In this document: positions 33,487 through 41,560 of the stretch, piece after piece
Layout: each line of letters opens with the position of its first letter
Position numbering within the stretch: the first letter of the stretch is position 1
The notes under the pieces: model-generated
The model's database searches: none
What the model saw: only the letters and a program-made list of their open reading frames with translations
Told to the model about the DNA's origin: nothing
NCBI GenBank assembly: GCA_046331175.1
Contig: JAXLRI010000024.1
Location: 1-42,859, forward strand
DNA from: JAWKIW01 sp046331175
GTDB taxonomy: Bacteria; Actinomycetota; Acidimicrobiia; Acidimicrobiales; Acidimicrobilacustridaceae
Length of the DNA: 42,859 nucleotides
Direction: 5' to 3'
Translations under genes and position numbers: made by a program

Positions 33487-33497
33487 CTCGGGGGGTG

Positions 33498-33503
33498 ATG
33501 CTA
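33498..33503 (-). promoter_or_regulatory. -10 box of the radical SAM unit
   Basis: TAGCAT on the minus strand, eleven bases before the ATG; transcription would begin at or a few bases before the start codon. Confidence 0.4.
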
Positions 33504-33586
33504 CCGGAGCCCGCCGGCGATCGGGGAATGCGGCGGCGATGCCCGCCCGTCGTGGCCGAGACCGTCGGCAGAGGAGGCGGCGGGGA

Positions 33587-34732
33587 TCAGCGGAAGCGGC
33601 GCATGTGGACGCTGAGGACCAGGCCCACGGCGATGAACGAGGTCAGGATCGACGTGCCGCCGTAGGACAGGAACGGCAGGGGGATGCCGGTGACCGGCAT
33701 GATCCCCATCGCCATCCCCACGTTCTCGAAGACCTGGAACACGAAGAACCCCAGCACCCCGACGCAGAGGAGCTGGCCGAACCGGTCGCGCGCCAGCGCC
33801 GCGGCCCTCCAGATCCGCCAGATGATGGTGGCGTACAGCAGCAGGAGGACCGAGGCCCCGACGAAGCCGAGCTCTTCACCCACGACGGTGAAGATGAAGT
33901 CGGTCTGCTGCTCGGGGACGTACCGCAGCTGGGTCTGCCGGCCGTTGAACAGCCCCTGGCCGGCCACGCCGCCGGCACCGATGGCGGTCTGGGACTGGGT
34001 GACGTTGTACGTGGTGCCCTGGGCGTCGGCGGTGGGGTTCACGAACGCCGTGAGCCGGTCCTTCTGGTACTGCTTGAGCACGCTCGAGTTGAGCACCAGG
34101 GCGCTGCCGAGGATGCCGATGGCGGCCAGGGCGAGCAGGTAGCGGCCGCGGACGCCACCGACCAGCAGCATGAACATCACCACGACCACGAAGATCAGGA
34201 CCATGCCGAGGTCGGGCTGCAACATGATGAGGAACATCGGGGCGCCGGCCACCCCGAGCAGGATCCCCAGCCGACGCAGGTCGACGTCGCCGTCGTAGGC
34301 CGCCAGCAGCGCGGCCAGGGCGATGATCAGGGCCAGCTTGGCGAACTCGGCCGGCTGGAGCTGGAAGGCACCGAAGCCGAACCACGCCTGGGCGCCCTTG
34401 GACCGCTGACCGAGCGGCGAGACCACGAGCAGCAGGGCGAACAGCGTGCCGCCGTAGAGGATCCACACCCAGTTGAGCAGCCGCCGGTAGTCGAGGAAGA
34501 GGGCGGTGGCCACCATGGCTCCCGCTCCGACGAGCATCCACGCCAGCTCGCGCTTCAGGTACGCCGTGTCGGGCACGTCGCCGGAGCCCTTGGTGGCCGA
34601 GAACACCATCAGCGTCCCGAGGGCGCCGAGCGCCAGCGTGCAGATGAGCAGGACGTAGTCGATGTGGCGATGGGGGGCGCTCGGATCGCGCCGCGAGAGC
34701 TCTCCCGCCCGCCGGCTGAAGGCGACCGCCAT
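33587..34732 (-). CDS. rodA: Rod-shape SEDS glycosyltransferase RodA
   Basis: 381-residue polytopic membrane protein of the SEDS family, the peptidoglycan polymerase of the elongation complex. About ten membrane helices are evident. Family features include HIDYVLLICTLALGALG near the start, QPAEFAKLALIIALAALLA with the conserved Glu-Phe, LQPDLGMVLIF with its conserved Asp, and the C-terminal GIPLPFLSYGGTSIL. The ATG (34732) shares one base with the stop of mrdA (TGATG). It pairs functionally with the transpeptidase encoded directly upstream. RodA is preferred over FtsW because of this mre/mrd context. Confidence 0.95.
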   Translation of the reverse strand: MAVAFSRRAGELSRRDPSAPHRHIDYVLLICTLALGALGTLMVFSATKGSGDVPDTAYLKRELAWMLVGAGAMVATALFLDYRRLLNWVWILYGGTLFALLLVVSPLGQRSKGAQAWFGFGAFQLQPAEFAKLALIIALAALLAAYDGDVDLRRLGILLGVAGAPMFLIMLQPDLGMVLIFVVVVMFMLLVGGVRGRYLLALAAIGILGSALVLNSSVLKQYQKDRLTAFVNPTADAQGTTYNVTQSQTAIGAGGVAGQGLFNGRQTQLRYVPEQQTDFIFTVVGEELGFVGASVLLLLYATIIWRIWRAAALARDRFGQLLCVGVLGFFVFQVFENVGMAMGIMPVTGIPLPFLSYGGTSILTSFIAVGLVLSVHMRRFR

Positions 34733-36711
34733 CAGTCGCGCCCCTGCACGACGCCGGGCTTCCACTCGCTGTCCGTCTGGCCGGCCACCGGCTCGAGGAC
34801 CCGACGCACGATGGGGGCCGCCGCCTCGCCACCGAAGCCGGCCTGCTCGAGCACGGCCGTGACGCAGATCTGGTAGCTGGGGTCGGGGCCGCACGCGACG
34901 AACAGGGCATTGTCGGCCTTGCCCTGGACCTGGGCGGTGCCGGTCTTGGCGAAGATCGGGAAGCTCTTCAGGTCGAAGCCGCGGAAGGCGTCGTAGGCGG
35001 TGCCCTCGCGCGACGACGCCACGCCGAGCAGGCCCTCGTGGACCGGCTGGTAGACGTCGTCGGGGATCTCGATGGTGTGGTCGACCCTGGGCTCGAACGA
35101 CTTCACCACGGCGAGCGGGTCGTTGGGGTCGCCGGCGGGGATCAGGACCCGCAGGGCGATGTTGGGCTGGTGGTGCTGGCCGCGGTTGACGAAGGTGGCG
35201 TAGGAGTTGGCCAGCTGGATGGGGGTGGCCAGCACGTAGCCCTGGCCGATGGCGAGGTTGACGTTGTCGCCGGGGTACCACGCGGGGTCGCCCTTGGCCT
35301 GCTGGTCGGGGGGCAGTGCCTCCCACAGCTTGCGCTTGTACTCGGGGTCGGGGATCACGCCGGCGGACTCCCCCGGCAGCTGGACGCCCGAGGAGGTGCC
35401 GAACCCGAAGCCGCGAGCGGCGGTCTGGATGCCGTCGCCCTTGGTGTCGCGCTCGTTCCAGAACCGCTGGCCCAGGGAGTAGAAGTAGGTGTCGGACGAG
35501 ACGGTCAGGGCCCGGGGCATGGGCACGGCACCGTGGGCGGCCTTGCCGGCGTTGCAGAAGTCGCGGTCGCCGACGCGCAGGCAGCCCCCGTCGTAGAACG
35601 GCGAGGACCCGGTGACGAGGCCCGAGGTGAGGCCGCCGTACGCGGTGACCAGCTTGAACGTGGAGCCCGGGGCGTACTCGCCGGAGATGGCCCGGTTGGG
35701 GAACGGGTTGTCGGCGGCGTCGCCACCGACGAGCTGCTGGTAGCGCTCGGTGCTGATGCCGTTGACGAACTCGGCCGGGTCGTAGGTGGGGAACGACGCC
35801 ATGGCGAGGACCTCGCCGTTGCGCGGGTCGATGGCGACGACCGAGCCGGCCTGAGCCGTCTTGGTGCCCTCCCGCGAGCTCCCACCCCGGAGGGCGTCGA
35901 GCTGGGCGGCCAGGGTGGCCTCTGCGTTGGCCTGGATGTCGAGGTCGAGGGCGAGCTGGAGGTCGTTGCCCGGCTTGGGCGGCTGGTAGTCGATGGTGCG
36001 GATGGGCGTGCCCTTGGCGTCGACCTCGATGCGGCGCACGCCGGGGGTGCCCCGCAGGTCGTCCTCGAAGGTGCGCTCGACGCCGGCCTTGCCGATGTCG
36101 GAGTCGGGTTGGTACGGCTTGTCGGCCTGCTTGGGGCTCTCCTTGGTGCCCATGCGGTTCTCGAGCTCCTGCTCGGAGATCCGGCCGACGTACCCGACGA
36201 CGTGGGCGGCGAGCGGGCCGTTCGGGTACGCCCGCACCGACTCGCGGGCGACCTGCACGCCGGGGAAGTCCTCGGCTCGCTCGGCCAGCTCGACCTCGAG
36301 GCCCTCGGGGATGTCGATGGCCACCGGGATGGGCTGGAGCTGGCTGTACTGGCGGTCGTTGAGCCGACGCTCGAGCGTGGAGACCTTGGTGGGCGTGCCG
36401 TTGTCGGTGAGCGCGGTCGCGAGCCGCAGGAGCACGTCGTCCCGACGGCCGGAGCCGGCGAGGTCCTTCGGGTTGACGGTGACCACCAGCGACGTGCGGT
36501 TGTCGACGACGACCCGGCCGTGGCGGTCGAGGATGCGGCCGCGGGGCGCCTCCTCGTAGATGACCCGCTCGCGGTTGGCGGCCGCCACGTCCTGGAACTG
36601 CGGCGCCGCCATGACCTGCAGGTACCAGAGGCGCGCGAACAGCGCCCCGAACAGGGACACGACGATGATCGCCAGGATGCTCAGCCGGAGGCGGGGGGAC
36701 TCGGATTCCAT
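34732..36711 (-). CDS. mrdA: Penicillin-binding protein 2 (elongation transpeptidase)
   Basis: 659-residue class B PBP: one N-terminal membrane helix (about 10-30), a dimerisation/pedestal region (with PRGRILDRHGRVV and GKAGVERTFEDDLRG), and a C-terminal transpeptidase domain. Active-site motifs are STFK (in APGSTFKLV), SSD (in TVSSDTYFY) and KTG (in FAKTGTAQV). It cross-links glycan made by RodA. The 45-base gap to mreD has no Shine-Dalgarno sequence before the ATG; instead CCTCC, the anti-SD sequence itself, precedes it. Translation there may rely on coupling or on a different signal. Confidence 0.95.
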   Translation of the reverse strand: MESESPRLRLSILAIIVVSLFGALFARLWYLQVMAAPQFQDVAAANRERVIYEEAPRGRILDRHGRVVVDNRTSLVVTVNPKDLAGSGRRDDVLLRLATALTDNGTPTKVSTLERRLNDRQYSQLQPIPVAIDIPEGLEVELAERAEDFPGVQVARESVRAYPNGPLAAHVVGYVGRISEQELENRMGTKESPKQADKPYQPDSDIGKAGVERTFEDDLRGTPGVRRIEVDAKGTPIRTIDYQPPKPGNDLQLALDLDIQANAEATLAAQLDALRGGSSREGTKTAQAGSVVAIDPRNGEVLAMASFPTYDPAEFVNGISTERYQQLVGGDAADNPFPNRAISGEYAPGSTFKLVTAYGGLTSGLVTGSSPFYDGGCLRVGDRDFCNAGKAAHGAVPMPRALTVSSDTYFYSLGQRFWNERDTKGDGIQTAARGFGFGTSSGVQLPGESAGVIPDPEYKRKLWEALPPDQQAKGDPAWYPGDNVNLAIGQGYVLATPIQLANSYATFVNRGQHHQPNIALRVLIPAGDPNDPLAVVKSFEPRVDHTIEIPDDVYQPVHEGLLGVASSREGTAYDAFRGFDLKSFPIFAKTGTAQVQGKADNALFVACGPDPSYQICVTAVLEQAGFGGEAAAPIVRRVLEPVAGQTDSEWKPGVVQGRD

Positions 36712-36756
36712 CAGGAGGTTCGTTGGTCGAACGACGATTCCACCACGATCGGTTCC

Positions 36757-37272
36757 CTAGCGCAGCGCGGGCCGGGTGGGACCGAAGCGGGAGGCGTCCT
36801 GGGTGGCCCACCGCAGCACCCGGACCGCGAGGGGCGCCAGGAGGCCGTTCACCGTGGCGATCACCAGGATGATGAGCCACAGGTGCGACGACAGCATGTT
36901 CGACTGGCCCACCAGCTGTCCGAGGGCGACGTACAAGGCCTCGCCCACCGCCGAGGCGACGAAGGCGGTGAGCATCACCACCCACCTCGAGGCCCGGGTG
37001 ACCAGACCCTCGTAGCGGCCGGTGAAGTAGCCGACGAGGCAGAAGCTGAGCGCGGCGAGGCCGAGCGGGCCCTGCAGCAGCAGGTCGAGCGCCAGGCCGG
37101 AGAAGAACCCGACGATGGCACCGCGATCGGGGCCGGCGGCGATGCCGGCCGCCACCGCGACGAGGAGGAGCAGGTCGGGGGCCACGCCGAAGGGGCGGAC
37201 CTGGGCCGCCAACCCGCGCTGGAGGATGGCCGCCGAGATGACGACCAGCGCCACCCGCCAGCCCCACTTCAC
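36757..37272 (-). CDS. mreD: Rod shape-determining protein MreD
   Basis: 171 residues with about five membrane helices. It begins KWGWRVALVVISAAILQ and contains PDLLLLVAVAAGIAAGPDRG and GFFSGLALDLLLQGPLGLAAL, the pattern typical of MreD. A scaffold protein of the elongation machinery. The GTG start follows the mreC stop by 25 bases. Sequence conservation in this family is low; context makes the call. Confidence 0.92.
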   Translation of the reverse strand: MKWGWRVALVVISAAILQRGLAAQVRPFGVAPDLLLLVAVAAGIAAGPDRGAIVGFFSGLALDLLLQGPLGLAALSFCLVGYFTGRYEGLVTRASRWVVMLTAFVASAVGEALYVALGQLVGQSNMLSSHLWLIILVIATVNGLLAPLAVRVLRWATQDASRFGPTRPALR

Positions 37273-37297
37273 GGCTCGCCCCCAGCGGTCACGGTGC

Positions 37298-38125
37298 TCA
37301 CGTCGGCGGCTTCCACTGCAGGACCGTCACGAAGTCGAGGTCGTTGAGGTCGACGAGCGTCTCGACCTCTGCGTCCTTGCGCAGCTCGGCGTCGTTGGCG
37401 GTGAGCGAGGTGACCTTCCCCACGGGGATGCCCTCGGGGTAGATGCTTCGGGCCGCGCCGCTGGTGACCAGCTGGTCGCCCTCGACCACCCCCGACGACC
37501 GGTCGAACTCGCCCCGCAGCCGGCGGGAGTCGCCCTGGCCGACCGTCTTGCCGAACCCCTGCTTGCCGGGGACCTTGACGCCCACGCTGGACGTCCGGTC
37601 GGTGATGAGCTTGACCACCGCGCGGCTGTCCGAGGCGCGCACCACCGTGCCCACCAGGCCGGCGCCCGACACGACGGGCATCCCGCGGTCGACCCCCTGG
37701 CCGGTGCCCTTGTCGATCTCGATGGTGTCGTCGTAGTTGGCGATGGCCCCCGACGAGATGCGGGCCTTCACCGTGGGGATCTGGCCGACGAAGGGGATAT
37801 CGAGCTGGGACTTGAGGGACTCGAGCTCCTTCTGGGCCGTGTTCTCGTTGGCGCTCTGGCCCTCGAGCTCGGCGACCCGCTGGCGGAGCTGCTCGTTCTG
37901 GCTGCGGATGTCGTCGGCGTCGAAGGCCGATGTCCAGGCGTTGCCGACCGGCCGGAAGAGCCCCCCGAAGAAGTCGCCGACCGGGGCGAACACGCCGAGC
38001 ACCGCGCCGCGCGCCGACTCGAGGGGGCCGAAGCCGCGGAAGTCGAGGGTGAGCAGCGTGATCGACGTGAGGATCAGCAGGGCGAGGGTGAACCGCCTGC
38101 GGCTCGATCGCCGGGAGAGCGCCAC
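37298..38125 (-). CDS. mreC: Rod shape-determining protein MreC
   Basis: 275 residues: a basic cytosolic start, one membrane helix (about 12-30), a coiled coil (about 75-110, with QNEQLRQRVAELEGQ) and the extracellular beta domain (SGAIANYDDTIEIDKG, GLVGTVVRASDSRAVVKLITD). It bridges MreB to PBP2 and RodA. The long upstream open frame is an antisense-like shadow of mreB; the GTG at 38125, eleven bases after the mreB stop, gives the expected length. Confidence 0.93.
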   Translation of the reverse strand: MALSRRSSRRRFTLALLILTSITLLTLDFRGFGPLESARGAVLGVFAPVGDFFGGLFRPVGNAWTSAFDADDIRSQNEQLRQRVAELEGQSANENTAQKELESLKSQLDIPFVGQIPTVKARISSGAIANYDDTIEIDKGTGQGVDRGMPVVSGAGLVGTVVRASDSRAVVKLITDRTSSVGVKVPGKQGFGKTVGQGDSRRLRGEFDRSSGVVEGDQLVTSGAARSIYPEGIPVGKVTSLTANDAELRKDAEVETLVDLNDLDFVTVLQWKPPT

Positions 38126-38136
38126 CGCCGCGCGCC

Positions 38137-39174
38137 CTACGAGCTGGGATTGGCCGAGAACAGAACGCCCTTGAGCGCCTCGAACTCCTCGAGGGACTGC
38201 CCGGACCCGATGGCGACGCAGTACAGCGGGTTGGGGGCGATGACGATCGGCATCCCGGTCTCGTGCTCGAGCCGGGCGGCCAGCCCGTTCAGCAGGGCAC
38301 CACCGCCGGCGAGCACGATGCCCTGCTCCATGATGTCGGCGGCCAGCTCGGGCGGGGTCTTGTCGAGGGTGGTCTTCACCGCGTCGGTGATGGCCGCCAC
38401 CGGCTCCTCGAGGGCGTCGCGGATCTCCTCGGTGGAGGTGACGATGGTCTTCGGCAGACCGGTGACGAGGTCGCGGCCGCGGATCTCGGCGTACAGCTCC
38501 TCCTCGAGGGGCCACGCCGACCCGAGGGTGATCTTGACCTCCTCGGCGGTGCGCTCGCCGAGGGCGAGGCTGTACTCCTTCTTGATGAACTGGATGATGG
38601 CGTCGTCGAGCTCGTCGCCGCCGACGCGGATCGACTGGCTGGTGACCACGCCGCCGAGGGAGATGACCGCCACCTCGGTGGTGCCGCCACCGATGTCGAC
38701 GATCATGTTGCCGGTGGGCTCCTGGACCGGCAGGCCGGCGCCGATGGCCGCGGCCATCGGCTCCTCGATGATGTAGGCGGGCTTGCGGGCGCCGGCGTTC
38801 TCGGCCGCGTCCTGGACGGCTCGCTGCTCGACCGGCGTGATGCCCGACGGCACGCAGATGACCATGCGGGGCTTGGCCCACTTGCGCTGGTGCACCTTCT
38901 GGATGAAGTAGCGCAGCATCTTCTCGCACATGTCGAAGTCGGCGATGACGCCGTCCTTCAACGGGCGGATGGCCTGGATGTGGCTGGGCGTGCGGCCGAT
39001 CATCCGCTTGGCCTCGGCCCCGACGGCGACGGGGCGGCCGTCCTTGACGTTGACGGCCACGACGGAGGGCTCGTTCAGGACGATGCCCTCACCCCGGACG
39101 TAGACCAACGTGTTGGCCGTCCCGAGGTCGACCGCCATGTCGCGGCCCATGATCGAGCTGAAGGACGAGAGCAC
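38137..39174 (-). CDS. mreB: Actin-like rod shape-determining protein MreB
   Basis: 345 residues. Motifs of the actin-like ATPase are clear: phosphate 1 MAVDLGTANTLVYVRGEG, MIVDIGGGTTEVAVISLGG (phosphate 2) and GIVLAGGGALLNGLAARL (adenosine). It organises elongation-phase wall synthesis. The GTG at 39174 is the best start by length, although the ATG nine codons further (GRDMAVDLG) is possible; neither has a strong ribosome binding site. A convincing promoter lies about 200 bases upstream, giving the operon a long leader, unlike most units here. Confidence 0.95.
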   Translation of the reverse strand: MLSSFSSIMGRDMAVDLGTANTLVYVRGEGIVLNEPSVVAVNVKDGRPVAVGAEAKRMIGRTPSHIQAIRPLKDGVIADFDMCEKMLRYFIQKVHQRKWAKPRMVICVPSGITPVEQRAVQDAAENAGARKPAYIIEEPMAAAIGAGLPVQEPTGNMIVDIGGGTTEVAVISLGGVVTSQSIRVGGDELDDAIIQFIKKEYSLALGERTAEEVKITLGSAWPLEEELYAEIRGRDLVTGLPKTIVTSTEEIRDALEEPVAAITDAVKTTLDKTPPELAADIMEQGIVLAGGGALLNGLAARLEHETGMPIVIAPNPLYCVAIGSGQSLEEFEALKGVLFSANPSS

Positions 39175-39377
39175 GGTGCTGCTGCCTGTTCTGCTTCCTC
39201 AGCAGGCCCCGGGAGCGGTGGGGCCGGCGGGTGGGTTGCTCGTCGTAGAGGTGCGGGTCGGGTGGCACCACCGCCGGGGCTGCGGCTCCCGGGGATGGCG
39301 CCTGGCGTTCTGGGTGGCCGGGGACCGGCCGCGAGGCGTGACGGGAGCCCCGTTGCCCCGCATCCGCTTCGCTGCTC

Positions 39378-39405
39378 ACCCTAGTCCGTCGTAATCGAAA
39401 TGCAA
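39378..39405 (-). promoter_or_regulatory. Promoter of the mreB operon
   Basis: On the minus strand TTGCAT (39405-39400), a 16-base spacer and TAGGGT (39383-39378). It is the clearest two-box promoter in the window and has no leaderless spacing to any gene. Confidence 0.6.
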
Positions 39406-39510
39406 CATCCCAGGTCGGTGCCGGTTTTCCGGTCGGAGGGCGGTCCGGCGGGCGTTCGGAGGCGGGTTCCCGGTCGGGTCTCCACGCCTCCGGGCCCCCA
39501 CCGGGGGTGG

Positions 39511-39539
39511 TCGGCGAGCGGTCCGGCGGCGTTCGCCGA
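39511..39539. terminator. Hairpin after ndk
   Basis: TCGGCGAGCG and CGTTCGCCGA form a 10-bp stem with one wobble and a 9-base loop, about 20 bases past the ndk stop. The wobble pairs better on the plus-strand RNA, so assignment to ndk is uncertain. Confidence 0.3.
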
Positions 39540-39559
39540 GCCCCTTCGTTGGCGTCGGG

Positions 39560-39979
39560 TCAGTCCTTGGCGGCCAGGCCGGGAAACCAGAGGCCGATCT
39601 CGCGCTCGGCGGACTCGAGGGAGTCCGAGCCGTGCACGAGGTTCTCGGTGGTGATGAGGCCGAAGTCGCCGCGGATGGTGCCGGGCGCCGACTCGCGGGG
39701 GTTGGTGACCCCCATCATCGTGCGGACGACCTTCCAGGTGTCCTCCGGGCCCTCGACGACGAGGGCCACCACGGGCGATCGGGTGATGAACTCGATGAGC
39801 TCACCGAAGAACGGCTTGTCCTTGTGCTCGTCGTAGTGGGCGGCGGCGAGCTCGTCGGACACCTGGCGCAGCTCGAGGGCGACGAGGGTGAGGCCCCGGC
39901 GCTCGAAGCGCGCCACGATCTCGCCCACCAGGCCGCGCTCGACGGCGTCGGGCTTGCAGATGACGAACGTGCGATCCAT
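39560..39979 (-). CDS. ndk: Nucleoside diphosphate kinase
   Basis: 139 residues, standard length, beginning MDRTFVICKPDAVERGLVGE. Transfers gamma-phosphate among nucleoside tri- and diphosphates through the phospho-histidine in ENLVHGSDS. The nucleotide-binding RTMMGVTNPRESAPGTIRGD block is complete. The ATG at 39979 lies seven bases after TAGCCT. ndk between folC and mreB is a known actinobacterial order. Confidence 0.97.
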   Translation of the reverse strand: MDRTFVICKPDAVERGLVGEIVARFERRGLTLVALELRQVSDELAAAHYDEHKDKPFFGELIEFITRSPVVALVVEGPEDTWKVVRTMMGVTNPRESAPGTIRGDFGLITTENLVHGSDSLESAEREIGLWFPGLAAKD

Positions 39980-39986
39980 GGGCGGG

Positions 39987-39992
39987 AGGCTA
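39987..39992 (-). promoter_or_regulatory. -10 box of ndk
   Basis: TAGCCT on the minus strand, seven bases before the ATG; leaderless type. Confidence 0.5.
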
Positions 39993-40062
39993 GGCCGACC
40001 CGACCGGTGGCATCCTCCCGCACTTTCTGCTAACCGCCGCCGGCCGGAGCGGCGGACGATGG

Positions 40063-41430
40063 TCAGGCGTCGCCGCGGCCGAGCGCGGTCCGGGCGGCGC
40101 CGGCCACGTAGAGGGACCCGGTGACGACCACGGCGTCGTCGGGGTCGGCGATCACCCGGGCCTGCTCGACGGCCTCGCCGACGTCGGGCACGACCGCGGT
40201 CGGGATGCCGAGCGACTCGGTGATGGCGGCCAGCTCGGTGGCGGGCAGCGCGCGGGGCGAGTCGGGCGAGCAGGCGACGACCAGGTCGGCCCGCCGGGCG
40301 TCGAGCGCCTCGAGCAGGGCATCGGGGTCGCGTCCGGCGAGGAACCCGACCACGAGGATCCGGCGCCCGGTGATCTCGAACTCGTCGTCGAGGGTGGCGA
40401 GGACGGTGGCGCACCCATCGGGGTTGTGGGCGCCGTCGATCACCACCAGCGGGTTGTGCTCGACCACCTCGAAGCGACCGGGCAGGACCAGGCGGGCGAA
40501 GGCGGACCGCACGACCTCCTCGTCGAGGGGACCGCCGAAGAACGCCTCGGCGGTGGCCAGGGCCACGGCGGCGTTCCCCACCTGGTGCTCGCCGTGGACC
40601 GGCAGCCAGACGTCCTCGATGACCCCGCCGGGGGTGGCGAGGTCGACGACGTGGCCGCCGACCGCGATGCGGTCGGCCTCGACGCCGAAGTCGTCGCCCC
40701 GGACCCACAACCGATCGCCGGCGGCGTCGACGAAGATCCGGCGCAGGTCGGGGTCGGTCTCGCCCAGCACGAGGAACGAGCCCTCCTTCACGATGCCGGC
40801 CTTCTCCTCGGCGACGCGCTCGCGCCAGCCGAGGGCGAAGTCGGTGTGGTCGGCGCCGATGTTGGTGATGACCGCGACGTCGCCGTCGACGACGTTGGTG
40901 GCATCCCACCGGCCCAGCAGGCCGACCTCGACGACGGCGGCGTCGACGGGCAGCTCGGCGAACCACGTGAGGGCGGCGGCGGTGAGGAGCTCGAAGTAGG
41001 AGGCCCGCACGCCGGCCACGACCTCGGCGTCGACGACCGTGGCGATCAGGCGGGCCAGCTCGTCGTCGGCGACGTCGCCACCCGGGTCGGGTCGCACGGC
41101 AGCGACCACCTCACCCTCGCGGTCGACGTTGAGCAGGCGGTCGCCGGTCCAGCGCAGCCGCTCGTTCACCCGCTGGAGGTGGGGGCTGGAGTAGGTGCCC
41201 ACCGACAGCCCGTGCTCCTCGAGCAGCACCGTGACCATCTCGCCGACCGAGCCCTTGCCGTTGGTGCCGGTGATGTGCACCGAGGGGAACGCCTCTTGGG
41301 GGTCACCCAGGGCGTGGCACAGCGCCCGCATGGTGTCGAGCGACAGCCCCTCGACCCGACCGGCGACCGCCGCGGCCTTCTCGAGGTTGGTGTGCCGATC
41401 GAGCTCGGCCAGCGCGTCGTCGTAGTCCAT
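40063..41430 (-). CDS. folC: Bifunctional folylpolyglutamate synthase / dihydrofolate synthase
   Basis: 455 residues of the Mur-ligase superfamily. The ATP-binding loop is in HITGTNGKGSVGEMV, followed by GTYSSPHLQRVNERL; the C-terminal domain has VVIDGAHNPDGCATVL. It adds glutamate to folates and, usually, to dihydropteroate. The ATG at 41430 is ten bases after TAGCCT. It lies between clpX and ndk; valS, a common neighbour, is absent here. Confidence 0.95.
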   Translation of the reverse strand: MDYDDALAELDRHTNLEKAAAVAGRVEGLSLDTMRALCHALGDPQEAFPSVHITGTNGKGSVGEMVTVLLEEHGLSVGTYSSPHLQRVNERLRWTGDRLLNVDREGEVVAAVRPDPGGDVADDELARLIATVVDAEVVAGVRASYFELLTAAALTWFAELPVDAAVVEVGLLGRWDATNVVDGDVAVITNIGADHTDFALGWRERVAEEKAGIVKEGSFLVLGETDPDLRRIFVDAAGDRLWVRGDDFGVEADRIAVGGHVVDLATPGGVIEDVWLPVHGEHQVGNAAVALATAEAFFGGPLDEEVVRSAFARLVLPGRFEVVEHNPLVVIDGAHNPDGCATVLATLDDEFEITGRRILVVGFLAGRDPDALLEALDARRADLVVACSPDSPRALPATELAAITESLGIPTAVVPDVGEAVEQARVIADPDDAVVVTGSLYVAGAARTALGRGDA

Positions 41431-41440
41431 CGGAGCCCGC

Positions 41441-41446
41441 AGGCTA
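41441..41446 (-). promoter_or_regulatory. -10 box of folC
   Basis: TAGCCT on the minus strand, ten bases before the ATG at 41430, just downstream of the 51-bp hairpin that ends the clpX unit. Confidence 0.4.
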
Positions 41447-41466
41447 CCGACCCCCCTCCCCCCTCA

Positions 41467-41517
41467 CGAACTTTGGAGGATCCGCGCCAAGGGGTGGCGC
41501 GGATCCTCCAAAGCTCG
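41467..41517 (-). terminator. Long hairpin after clpX (51-bp hairpin family, copy 2)
   Basis: 23-base arms (41467-41489 and 41495-41517) around a 5-base loop, 43 bases after the clpX stop. One position pairs as G-U in the minus-strand RNA and as a mismatch on the plus strand, which favours minus-strand function. Outer bases CGAACTT match the hairpin at 1423-1473; the interiors differ. No T-run. Confidence 0.6.
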
Positions 41518-41560
41518 CTGGAGGGCGGCGTGCGGTCGCGGCGGCCGGATGGCCGACCGG

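Larger units (their letters stand above)
39175..39559. other. Leader and intergenic region upstream of mreB
   Basis: 385 bases between mreB and the end of ndk. The half near mreB is a transcribed leader of about 195 bases downstream of the promoter at 39378-39405. A minus-strand frame of 96 codons crosses it and overlaps mreB, but starts inside the -10 region and is not credible. The ndk-proximal half holds a hairpin at 39511-39539 and GC-rich sequence with nothing else recognisable. Confidence 0.5.

Noticed and set aside
39089..39379. 96-codon minus-strand frame in the mreB leader
   Set aside because: Its GTG lies inside the promoter -10 region, so it would not be on the transcript, and it overlaps mreB out of frame.
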